Source: Planctomycetota bacterium (GTDB lineage Bacteria; Planctomycetota; UBA11346). Taken from it: a stretch of DNA of 39,271 nucleotides. The stretch spans positions 1 to 39,271 of the forward strand of contig JAKLKR010000022.1 of NCBI GenBank assembly GCA_023150565.1, written 5' to 3'. The notes below the pieces were generated by a model, which did no database searches, had not been told where the DNA came from, and worked only from the letters and a program-made list of their open reading frames with translations. Positions 27,861-35,233 of the stretch are shown piece after piece. Every line of letters begins with the position of its first letter. The stretch's first letter is position 1. A program made the position numbers and the translations under genes.

Positions 27861-29372
27861 TCATGGTCCGGGCGGCTTCACCTCGCCCTGCTGGCCAGGA
27901 CAGCGAGCCAGCAGGGCGGCGCGCTCTGCTGGCGACAGGGCGCGGTGCTCGAACCCGACCAGCACCGTCGGGGAGATCAGCGCCATCACGAAGCTTTGCG
28001 CGATCTCCTCCATCTCTGCGGTCCTGGGCATGCGCTGCCAGGTCCGCCATCTGCCGATACCGGCGGCGGTGGTGTACGGTGTTTCCCTTTCAAACAGCAC
28101 CGCCTCGCCATCGACGAGCAGATTGGCGCAGGTGGCCCTGGCGGGACCCCCCTCGTGGCCACCCGTGGTCAGCACCATGACGATGGTCGTCCCCTCATCG
28201 AGCATCGCCCACCTGTCGCAGCTGCGGAGGTGCATCGTGCTGCCCGGTGGTGGTCGCAGCGCCAGGCCGCGATGCCCGCCTGGCAGGCGCACCTCATCGG
28301 CCCAGGGCGAGACCGACGCCACCTCGTAGCTGGGTTCGCGGTCCCAGTGGTGCAGGTTGTGGCTGGGCGTCGTCGCTCCCTCCGATCCCGCCCCGGTGGC
28401 AGCCGCCGCAGCGCGGACCTGCGGAGCTGCGGCAGCGACGATGCCGATCTCGAGGCGCGCCGGATCGAAGGTGGCGATCAACCGCGCCACCCGTCCGTCC
28501 GGGACGGCCGACGCCCAGTCCGCAGGGCGGTCTGCGCGCGGTGCGCCCGCCGCTGCCGCGCCGGGCGGTGCGGAGGTGGCGGAGGTGGCGGGGGCGGCGG
28601 CCGTCGCCGGCTCTGACACCGCTCTCGCTGCCGGGTCCAGCTGTGCCGGCTTTCGCAGGCTCAACAGGGCTCCCAGCACCACCAGCACCACCAGCACCAG
28701 CGCTGCGCTTATCGCCGGCAGGACGAGCGATGAGCGCAGCGCCGCCGTCGCCGCCGCGGCCAGCGCCCGGTCGCCGCCCGCCAGCAGCAGCGCCAGCGCC
28801 GGTGCCGCGATGCGCACGCCGCGCCGGGCGAAGGCGGTCCGCAACCGGTCGAGGGCGCGCTGCTGGCGGCGGTGCACGTAGACGCGCGGCACGCCCTCGC
28901 CGCGGGCGATGGCGGCCTGGGTCTCGCCCAGCCAGAACAGCCGCACCAGCAGCTCGCGGTCCGCCTCGTCGATCTCCGCCAGGCAGGCGCGCAGCAGCTC
29001 CTCGGCCTCGGCGTCGTCCTCGGCCGGCGGCGGGGCGGTCGGCTCGACCGCGGGTTGCAGCCGCCGGCGCTGGTGCTGGCGCACCTGCATCAGGGCGCGG
29101 TTGGTGGCCACCCGGCGCAGCCAGGCCCCGGGGCGTTCGCGGATGTCGCCGGCCTCGGCGCTGAGGGCGATGAGGGTCTCCTGGACCGCATCCTCGGGAT
29201 CGCCGACCGAGCGCATGATGCGCCGGCACACCGCCTCCACCATCGGCCGGTGGCGGACGATGAGCTCATGCAGGGAGGCCTCGTCGCGGGCGTCGCGCCA
29301 GCGACCCAGCAGATCCGCATCGCGGCGGTCGGATTCGGCGTCGGCCGCGGCGCGGGAAGGAGGTGAGGGCAT
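27861..29372 (-). CDS. ECF-like sigma factor fused to membrane segment and C-terminal sensor-like domain (copy 1)
   Basis: This 503-residue protein starts with a sigma-70 core: region 2 at about 36-104 (LHELIVRHRPMVEAVCRRIM, DPEDAVQETLIALS, RERPGAWLRRVATNRAL) and region 4 at about 125-184 (LVRLFWLGETQAAIARGEG, VHRRQQRALDRLR). A hydrophobic stretch at 187-199 and a strong transmembrane segment at 216-238 follow, then an Ala/Pro-rich linker and a domain of about 200 residues (300-503) that I do not recognise; a LamG-like sandwich is possible. Such a protein would place the promoter-binding part in the cytoplasm and the last domain outside. AGGAA precedes ATG 29370-29372. It is a tandem paralogue of the gene at 29755-31302, and carries the shared promoter-like motif upstream. 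Confidence 0.88.
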   Translation of the reverse strand: MPSPPSRAAADAESDRRDADLLGRWRDARDEASLHELIVRHRPMVEAVCRRIMRSVGDPEDAVQETLIALSAEAGDIRERPGAWLRRVATNRALMQVRQHQRRRLQPAVEPTAPPPAEDDAEAEELLRACLAEIDEADRELLVRLFWLGETQAAIARGEGVPRVYVHRRQQRALDRLRTAFARRGVRIAAPALALLLAGGDRALAAAATAALRSSLVLPAISAALVLVVLVVLGALLSLRKPAQLDPAARAVSEPATAAAPATSATSAPPGAAAAGAPRADRPADWASAVPDGRVARLIATFDPARLEIGIVAAAAPQVRAAAAATGAGSEGATTPSHNLHHWDREPSYEVASVSPWADEVRLPGGHRGLALRPPPGSTMHLRSCDRWAMLDEGTTIVMVLTTGGHEGGPARATCANLLVDGEAVLFERETPYTTAAGIGRWRTWQRMPRTAEMEEIAQSFVMALISPTVLVGFEHRALSPAERAALLARCPGQQGEVKPPGP

Positions 29373-29390
29373 GGGCGTTCCTGGCCACCC

Positions 29391-29416
29391 TGGTGCCGGC
29401 CGCGGCCGGTGTTACG
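29391..29416 (-). promoter_or_regulatory. ECF-type promoter-like motif upstream of sigma copy 1
   Basis: On the minus strand CGTAAC (29411-29416), 13 nt, GGCACCA (29391-29397), 18 nt before the start codon. It matches the motif of copy 2 except for C in place of T at the first base. Confidence 0.6.
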
Positions 29417-29456
29417 CGGCGACCGCCGGCGGCGGGTGCAGGCCATCCCCACCGTG

Positions 29457-29699
29457 TCACACCGCCGTGCGCAGGGGCAGGCAGCACCCCGGCGAGAGGA
29501 TCCCCTGCGGGTCCAGCGCGTCACCCAGGCGGCGGCGCAGGTCCTAGGGCGCAACCGGGTGCCGCCACAGGCGTTCGGCGGTCGGCGGCGAGGCACGGTT
29601 TGGCGCGAAGCCGGCTTCGCTCAGGCGCTCGATCAGGCGGTCGTGGCAGGCCGAGGCGCGTGCCACCTGGACCTGGTCTTCGCGGTCGAAGCAGATGAC
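29457..29699 (-). pseudogene. Decayed 3' fragment of the VAO-type flavoprotein gene
   Basis: Read on the minus strand, 81 codons align with the last part of the intact flavoprotein at 31384-33033: VICFDREDQ, ACHDRLIERLSEAGFAPNRA, SPPTAERLWRHPVAP, then DLRRRLGDALDP and GILSPG. A tryptophan codon of the intact gene (VAPWDL) is TAG here (29544-29546), and homology stops abruptly at about base 29700, next to the end of sigma copy 2. This is the remnant of a tandem duplication of the flavoprotein-sigma pair in which the flavoprotein copy has lost about 85% of its length. It is not expected to make a protein. Confidence 0.9.
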
Positions 29700-29754
29700 C
29701 TGGTGCGACGAAGACGGGGCGAGCCGGCGGCGACCTGCTGAGGGGCCTCCGCGC

Positions 29755-31302
29755 TCACTGCTCGGACGGCATGTCCTCGCCCTGGCGGCCCGGGCAGCGC
29801 GCGACGATGGTCGCGCACTCGGCCTGGGTCAGCGCGCGATGCTCGAATCCCACCAGCACGGTGGGCTTGTCCATCGTGCTCACGAACCGGTGTACGCTGT
29901 TCTCCAGGGCGGGCGTCCTGGTATCGCGCTTCCAGGTCCGCCGCCGGCCGATGCCGTTGGCGGTGGCGACCGGCGTCTCGCTCTCGAACAGCACATCGCC
30001 ACCGTCGATGATCAGGTTGGTGCTGACGGCCAGAGCAAGCCCCTCATAGCTCCCGCCGGCGATGAGCACCAGCACCATGCAGGTACCCTGATCGGACTCC
30101 GCCATGGGCTCGTGGCTGCGCAGGTACAGCGGTCCGTCCGCGGGCGGCCGCAGGGACAGGCCGCGACGCCCGTCGGACAGGCGCACCGCGTTGGCCCAGG
30201 GTGAAGCCGCCGCCGATGTGTAATGGGGTTCGTGGGTCCAGTCGATCAGGGTGTGGCCACGCGCCGGCCCGTCCTGAACGCCCGCTCCGGCCGCGGCCGC
30301 GGCCGACCGGGCGGCCGCGGCGACGACGCCGATCTCGAACTGGGTCGGATCGAAGGATGCGATCAGCCGCGCGGCAAGCTCGTCCACCGGGGCCGATGCA
30401 CTGGCCGCCACTGCCTCCGAGTGCGACGCACCCCCTGCCGGCGCCACGCCAGTCGGCGGGATGGGGGCAGGCGGGGAGGAGTGGGCCGCGACCGGTTCGG
30501 CGGCCGAGGGCGAGGCTGCCGCCGGCACGGTCGCGGACGGCGACGATGCGACGGGCTCCTGCCGCGCCGGCTGACCGAGCGCCATCACCGCGCCCAGGGC
30601 GGCCAGCACCAGCGCGATGCCGGATGCCAGCAGCGCGAACGAGGTGGAGGAACCCATCCCCACCGCCCCTGCCGCCCCCGCCGACGCGGCCAGCGCCCGG
30701 TCCCCGCCCGCCAGCAGCAGCGCCAGCGCCGGCACAGCGATGCGCACGCCGCGCCGGGCGAAGACGTGGCGCAGGCGGTCCAGGGCCCGTTGCTGGCGAC
30801 GGTGCACGTAGACGCGCGGGATGCCCTCGCCTCGCGCGATGGCGGCCTGGGTCTCGCCCAGCCAGAACAGCCGCACCAGCAGGTCGCGATCCTCGTCGCT
30901 CAGCTCGGCCAGGCAGGCCCGCAGCAGGGCGTCGCTCTCGGTATCGGGTTCATCGGCCGCGGGGGCGGCCGGCTCGACCAGCGCCTGCTGCCGGCGCCGC
31001 TGATGCTGGCGCGCCTGCATCAGCGCACGGTTGATGGCGACCCGGCGCAGCCAGGCCCCGGGCCGTTCGCGGATGTCGGCAGCATCGGTGCTGAGGGCGA
31101 TGAGGGTCTCCTGGACCGCATCGTCGGGATCCCCGGCCGAGCGCAGGATGCGCTGGCACACGGCCTCGATCATCGGCCGGTGGCGGGCGATCAGCTCCTG
31201 CAGGGCGACCTCGTCCTGGGTGTCGCGCCAGCGCCCGAGCAGGTCCGCATCGTGGCGGTCGAGCGCGGGATCGTCAGCGACATGGTGCGCGGGGCGGGGC
31301 AT
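29755..31302 (-). CDS. ECF-like sigma factor fused to membrane segment and C-terminal sensor-like domain (copy 2)
   Basis: This 515-residue protein parallels copy 1 throughout. Region 2 has LQELIARHRPMIEAVCQRIL, DPDDAVQETLIALS and RERPGAWLRRVAINRAL; region 4 has LVRLFWLGETQAAIARGEG and VHRRQQRALDRLR. One transmembrane segment (FALLASGIALVLAALGAVMA, about 218-240) and a long Ala/Ser/Pro linker lead to the same C-terminal domain, with shared blocks RRGLSLRPP, FESETP, NGIGRRRTW and PTVLVGFEHRAL. The cytoplasmic part is about three quarters identical to copy 1; the linker is not conserved. ATG 31300-31302 is chosen over an ATG four codons upstream because it matches the start of copy 1 and follows a GGAGA. 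It lies 81 bp downstream of the flavoprotein gene. Confidence 0.88.
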   Translation of the reverse strand: MPRPAHHVADDPALDRHDADLLGRWRDTQDEVALQELIARHRPMIEAVCQRILRSAGDPDDAVQETLIALSTDAADIRERPGAWLRRVAINRALMQARQHQRRRQQALVEPAAPAADEPDTESDALLRACLAELSDEDRDLLVRLFWLGETQAAIARGEGIPRVYVHRRQQRALDRLRHVFARRGVRIAVPALALLLAGGDRALAASAGAAGAVGMGSSTSFALLASGIALVLAALGAVMALGQPARQEPVASSPSATVPAAASPSAAEPVAAHSSPPAPIPPTGVAPAGGASHSEAVAASASAPVDELAARLIASFDPTQFEIGVVAAAARSAAAAAGAGVQDGPARGHTLIDWTHEPHYTSAAASPWANAVRLSDGRRGLSLRPPADGPLYLRSHEPMAESDQGTCMVLVLIAGGSYEGLALAVSTNLIIDGGDVLFESETPVATANGIGRRRTWKRDTRTPALENSVHRFVSTMDKPTVLVGFEHRALTQAECATIVARCPGRQGEDMPSEQ

Positions 31303-31317
31303 GGCTCTCCGCAACCC

Positions 31318-31343
31318 TGGTGCCGACCACGGCCGTTGTTACA
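31318..31343 (-). promoter_or_regulatory. ECF-type promoter-like motif upstream of sigma copy 2
   Basis: On the minus strand TGTAAC (31338-31343), 13 nt, GGCACCA (31318-31324), 15 nt before the start codon. The whole motif falls in the short gap between the flavoprotein gene and this sigma gene, so the sigma gene may have its own promoter. Confidence 0.62.
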
Positions 31344-31383
31344 CGGTGACCGCCGCCGGCGGCCGGGCTCCCAGCCTGGCGTG

Positions 31384-33033
31384 TCACACCGACGGACGCA
31401 GGGGCAGGTAGCGCCCCGGCGACAGGATCCCCGCCGGATCCAGCGCCTGGCCCAGCCTGCGGAGCAGATCCCAGGGGGCAACCTGATGCCGCCATAGGAG
31501 TTCCGCCGTCGGCGGAGATGCCCGGTAGGGCGCGAAACCCGCCCTGGCGAGGCGCTCCACCAGGTGATCGTGGCAGGTGACGGCGCGCGAGCGCTGGGAC
31601 GCATCGCCCTGGTCGAAGCAGATGCTGATCACCCCGCACAGGGCGCGCGGGTTGACGAACGAGTACGTCACCTGGTGCTCGAAGCCATGGCGATGCAGCA
31701 CCTCGCGACCCAGCTGCTCGACCTCGGCCACCGCCGCGGCGCTGGCCGGCAGCACCGGCGACACCCACATCATCCCCGCCCCGGCCTCGCGCGGATCGCG
31801 CGCCCCGGGGATCGGATGGCGCACCCGCCAGCCGCCGCCGACCAGCGAGGTCGCATCGGGGGTGCCCCAGGACAGGCGCCAGAGCAGGTCCAGCTTGCCC
31901 ACCTGGGCGCGCAGGGCGCTGCCGCCCGCCCAGCCCGGGCACAGGGCGGCGGCGGCGCGCGCCGCCGCCAGGCGCGCCGGGGTGCAGGTCAGCACCAGCC
32001 CGTCGCAGCCGGCGGCGCGCAGGCCTGCGCGCGCCGCCGCCAGGCGCGCGCGCACCACCCCCGGCTCGCCACCGATGGCGGTGCAGGCCACCCAGTGCGG
32101 CAGCCGGTGGCGGGCGGCGAGCTCATCGACCAGTGCGGGATGGCTGGCGTCGATGGCCGTGGACCCGTCGCAGCGCTCGTAGGGGAAGGGCGCCACCGCG
32201 CCGAGCAGGCGCATGCGGTTGAACAGGTGCACGGTGCCGTCGACCACCCCTTCCAGGCGCAGGCGGCGCAAGCCTTCGACCAGCGCAGCGATCCCCCCGG
32301 CGCAGGGCGAGGCCATCACCACCATGGCCTGCCGCCGGGGCCGTGGCATCAGCCACACCGTGGCGCGGGTGATGATGCCCAGGTTCGATTGGGTGAAGAT
32401 GCCGTCCAGCGCCGGCCCCACCCCCCATTTGTAGACGGTGGCGGCACGGGCCCCCGGCAGGCCGGCGAATCCGGTCTCGATCACGCTGCCATCGGCCAGC
32501 ACCACCTCGAAGGCGCAGGCATGGGCGAAGCGGTCGCCATGGGCGCTGTGGCCGAAACCGCGCTCGGCGAGGTTGCCGATGATGCTGGCATCGGGACCGG
32601 CGCCGGTGCAGTCGGCGATCCAGCCTCCCCCGGCCTCGGCCAGCGCCGCCGCCAGGCGGCCCTGGCTCACCCCGGGTTCGACGGTGGCGGTGCCCAGCTC
32701 GAGATCGAGGGCGCGGATCCGGTCCATGCCCGCGAGGTCGAGGAGCAGGGCCTCCGGCCGCGGGGCGCAGGCATCGCCATAGCCCCAGTTGCGACCGCGC
32801 GAGACGGGATGCACGGGCGTTCCCGCCGCCGCCGCCAGGCGGACCACCGCCTGCACCTGGGCGGTGGAACGGGGGGCGGCCACCGCCAGGGCGCGGGTGC
32901 CTTGCGGCAGGGTGGTGCGCGCCCAACGCGTCAGGGTCTCGGGGTCGGCGGCGACGCGGTCGGCCCCCAGCAGGGCGCGGCAGCCGGCCACCAGGTGGTC
33001 GCAGGTGGGGGCGAGGGTGGTGGTTGCCGGCAT
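31384..33033 (-). CDS. FAD-dependent oxidase/dehydrogenase of the VAO / 4-cresol dehydrogenase family
   Basis: This 549-residue flavoprotein has the PCMH-type FAD-binding domain: AVAAPRSTAQVQAVVRLA (about 48-65), the strongly conserved PVHPVSRGRNWGYGDACAP (about 74-92), the glycine-rich GAGPDASIIGNLAERGFGHS, and LDGIFTQSNLGIITRATVWL. The C-terminal cap ends with LLRRLGQALDPAGILSPG. These blocks resemble vanillyl-alcohol oxidase and the flavoprotein subunit of 4-cresol dehydrogenase, enzymes that oxidise para-substituted phenols. Whether the FAD is covalent cannot be read here, and no cytochrome partner gene is adjacent. GGGAGG precedes the ATG at 33031-33033. The last 80 codons recur as a broken copy at 29457-29699. 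An ECF-type promoter-like motif lies just upstream. Confidence 0.9.
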   Translation of the reverse strand: MPATTTLAPTCDHLVAGCRALLGADRVAADPETLTRWARTTLPQGTRALAVAAPRSTAQVQAVVRLAAAAGTPVHPVSRGRNWGYGDACAPRPEALLLDLAGMDRIRALDLELGTATVEPGVSQGRLAAALAEAGGGWIADCTGAGPDASIIGNLAERGFGHSAHGDRFAHACAFEVVLADGSVIETGFAGLPGARAATVYKWGVGPALDGIFTQSNLGIITRATVWLMPRPRRQAMVVMASPCAGGIAALVEGLRRLRLEGVVDGTVHLFNRMRLLGAVAPFPYERCDGSTAIDASHPALVDELAARHRLPHWVACTAIGGEPGVVRARLAAARAGLRAAGCDGLVLTCTPARLAAARAAAALCPGWAGGSALRAQVGKLDLLWRLSWGTPDATSLVGGGWRVRHPIPGARDPREAGAGMMWVSPVLPASAAAVAEVEQLGREVLHRHGFEHQVTYSFVNPRALCGVISICFDQGDASQRSRAVTCHDHLVERLARAGFAPYRASPPTAELLWRHQVAPWDLLRRLGQALDPAGILSPGRYLPLRPSV

Positions 33034-33063
33034 GGGGCCTCCCGCGGTTGCGCCGCCACCCCA

Positions 33064-33090
33064 TGGTGCCGACCGCCGGTCGCGGTTACA
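33064..33090 (-). promoter_or_regulatory. ECF-type promoter-like motif upstream of the flavoprotein
   Basis: On the minus strand TGTAAC (33085-33090), 14 nt, GGCACCA (33064-33070), 30 nt before the start codon. It lies in the 165-bp gap after the sulfatase, so this gene need not depend on the sulfatase promoter. Confidence 0.65.
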
Positions 33091-33198
33091 GGCGGGCCGG
33101 GAACCCCTCCGTCTCCACCGGTGATCGGCCGCCGGCAGGGACCTCCTCCAGCCGCGTCGGGAGGGCGATCCGGCTGCACTTGGCCGGCAGGCAGCCGC

Positions 33199-34998
33199 TC
33201 ACGGCGCCATGGTCTCGTGCGTCACCTCCCAGCCCGCTTCGATCCCCCCGGGCAGCATCTGGCCCCGGTCCTCGCCGACTTCGGCATCGATGAGCGCATT
33301 GAGCTTCCCGTTCATGGCCAGGATGAGGTCGCCATACCGTTTCGGGTCGCGGGCGAGGTTGTCGAGTTCGAGCGGATCCTGCCGGGTATCGAAGAGCTCG
33401 ACATCGTTGCGGGCGTAGAGCTCCTCGATGGTGGTCGGCCGGTTGTGCTGCCGCGGCGAGAAATAGCGCGCGAACACGTAGCGGCCGTCGAACACCGAGC
33501 GGACCGCCCCGCGCCGGGACAGGTCCGGGACGATGCCGGCGGCCTTGAGCTGGTCGGGCTTGCCGCCCGCCTTGATGTGGGCGACGGCCTTGGCCAGGAA
33601 GTCGCTGTCGAGATAGGCGAACATGTTGTAGTTGAACAGCACGCCGGCATGGAGGGCGTCGACCCCCGCGGCCTCGGGGGCGGCGAGCAGCCCCGCCAGG
33701 TCCTTGCCCGGGATGCCCTTGAGCACCGCCTCGCGCGCCCCGCCGGCGAGGCCGGTGAAGCCGACCAGGGTCGGTGCGAGGTCGAGATGGGAGGTGACCG
33801 CCTGGCAGCGCCGGCCGCCGGGGAAGGCGGGATGGACGACGACCAGCGGCACCTGGTTCTGCTCGCGGTAGGCCACGCCGCCCTTGGCATGCAGCAGGTG
33901 CGCCCCGTCCATGTCGCCGTGGTCGGCGGTCAGCACGATAATGGTGCGATCGGCCAGGCCCGAGGCCTCGAGCTCGTCGAGCACGGCGGCGATGTTGCGG
34001 TCGACATCGCGCAGGCAGTTCAGGTAGTAGTTGTGGCGCCGGCGCCAGCGCCCCTCCTCGTCGGGGATGGCGCCGACCATGGCGTCATGCGAGCGGAGGA
34101 AGTCCAGGTGGGCCCTGGGCCGGCCGGGAGCATCGAGGGCCTGGCGGTGGTTGGGGGGCAGGGCGAAGTCCCACTGCGCGCCGTACAGCGGGTCGCGGGG
34201 ATCCCCCTCCAGCGGCGAAAGTCCGCGCGGGGTCGGGGTCGCGGTGCCGGGCAGGTCGGTGTCGTAGAACATCACATCGTGCGGATTCACCAGGTTCACC
34301 GCCAGGAACCACGGCTTGCCGGCGCCGGCGAGATCGCGCCCCTTGCCGCGCAGCCAGCTGACGCCCATCGCGGCGATGACGCCATCGTGGAGGAAGCCCC
34401 CGCGGTGGTGGGCGATGATGTCGCCGACCCCCATGTAGTCGGAGAACCCGTACTCCTCCATCTCCGGGGTGAAGATCCTGGTCGGGGAGCCGAGCTTGTT
34501 GACGGTCTCGAACTCCTTGGTCAGGTGCCACTTCCCCTTGTAGGCGGTGTAGTAGCCCGCGTCCCTCAGCATGTGACCGACGGTGCGCACGTCCTTCCCC
34601 AGGCTGGTGATCCAGGGGAAGTTGGTGTTGTCGAACATGCGCGTGTGCTGGATGTGCTGGCCGGCGTAGATCACCGAGCGCGACGGGGTGCACACGCAGG
34701 AGTTGATGCGGTGGTTGGCGAAGGTGGTGCCGCGCGCCATGAGGCGCTCGTGGGCGGGCAGGCGGTATCCGGCCGGCAGCTCGCCCGGACGGAAGAAGCG
34801 CTCCTGGTCGGTGAGCAGGAACAGGATGTTGTAGGGGCCGGGCGGCCGCCCGCCGGGCGGAACGGGGGCCGGCGGATCCGCCGCCTCGCCCGCCCGCGCC
34901 TGGTCCACCCCCAGCCCGAGCGCCACCGCACCAGCGCCGATGATGCGCAGGAAGTCGCGGCGGGTGGGATCGCTGATCGGGGTGCCGTCGTCGTCCAT
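33199..34998 (-). CDS. Tat-exported type I sulfatase
   Basis: This 599-residue sulfatase has a Tat leader (PTRRDFLRIIGAGAVALGLG, about 11-30). The sulfatase signature is CTPSR with Cys103, the residue converted to formylglycine by a maturase; the metal-binding strand is LFLLTDQE. Other family blocks are YYTAYKGKWHL, KPWFLAVNLVNPHD, IIVLTADHGDMDGAHLLHAKG and HLDLAPTLVGFTGL. ATG 34996-34998 is preferred over one 17 codons upstream because GGAGG lies 4-5 nt before it and the Tat motif then sits at the N-terminus. It should remove sulfate from a polysaccharide or glycoside outside the cytoplasm. PVC bacteria of marine or gut origin often carry many such genes. It is divergent from lysA. Confidence 0.94.
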   Translation of the reverse strand: MDDDGTPISDPTRRDFLRIIGAGAVALGLGVDQARAGEAADPPAPVPPGGRPPGPYNILFLLTDQERFFRPGELPAGYRLPAHERLMARGTTFANHRINSCVCTPSRSVIYAGQHIQHTRMFDNTNFPWITSLGKDVRTVGHMLRDAGYYTAYKGKWHLTKEFETVNKLGSPTRIFTPEMEEYGFSDYMGVGDIIAHHRGGFLHDGVIAAMGVSWLRGKGRDLAGAGKPWFLAVNLVNPHDVMFYDTDLPGTATPTPRGLSPLEGDPRDPLYGAQWDFALPPNHRQALDAPGRPRAHLDFLRSHDAMVGAIPDEEGRWRRRHNYYLNCLRDVDRNIAAVLDELEASGLADRTIIVLTADHGDMDGAHLLHAKGGVAYREQNQVPLVVVHPAFPGGRRCQAVTSHLDLAPTLVGFTGLAGGAREAVLKGIPGKDLAGLLAAPEAAGVDALHAGVLFNYNMFAYLDSDFLAKAVAHIKAGGKPDQLKAAGIVPDLSRRGAVRSVFDGRYVFARYFSPRQHNRPTTIEELYARNDVELFDTRQDPLELDNLARDPKRYGDLILAMNGKLNALIDAEVGEDRGQMLPGGIEAGWEVTHETMAP

Positions 34999-35035
34999 GG
35001 AGCCTCCGGATACCGGTCGGAAGTGGGATCGCGCA

Positions 35036-35051
35036 GGGTGGCTCGCCACCC
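35036..35051. promoter_or_regulatory. 16-bp dyad upstream of the sulfatase gene
   Basis: GGGTGGC (35036-35042) and GCCACCC (35045-35051) are exact inverted repeats around TC, 38 bp upstream of the sulfatase start. It could be an operator or a 5'-UTR hairpin of the sulfatase transcript. The rest of the 235-bp divergent region to lysA shows no clear promoter. Confidence 0.4.
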
Positions 35052-35233
35052 GGGCGACGCGGACGATGCTTCACGGACTCCATCCGAGGTCCCATGCATT
35101 GGGCAAATGGGCCGGGCAATCCCCGCGTTGCGACGATGCGGACCGTTCATGCCCATCCGCCACCCGTGCGCCTTGCGCGCCGGCGGTCGACCGCACAGTC
35201 CCCGCCGCCCCAGAACCAGGGACCGCGACGACC

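Noticed and set aside
27451..28616. Continuation of the first glycosyltransferase frame beyond the shift
   Set aside because: The family-conserved sequence continues in the next frame, and the rest of this frame is antisense to sigma copy 1.
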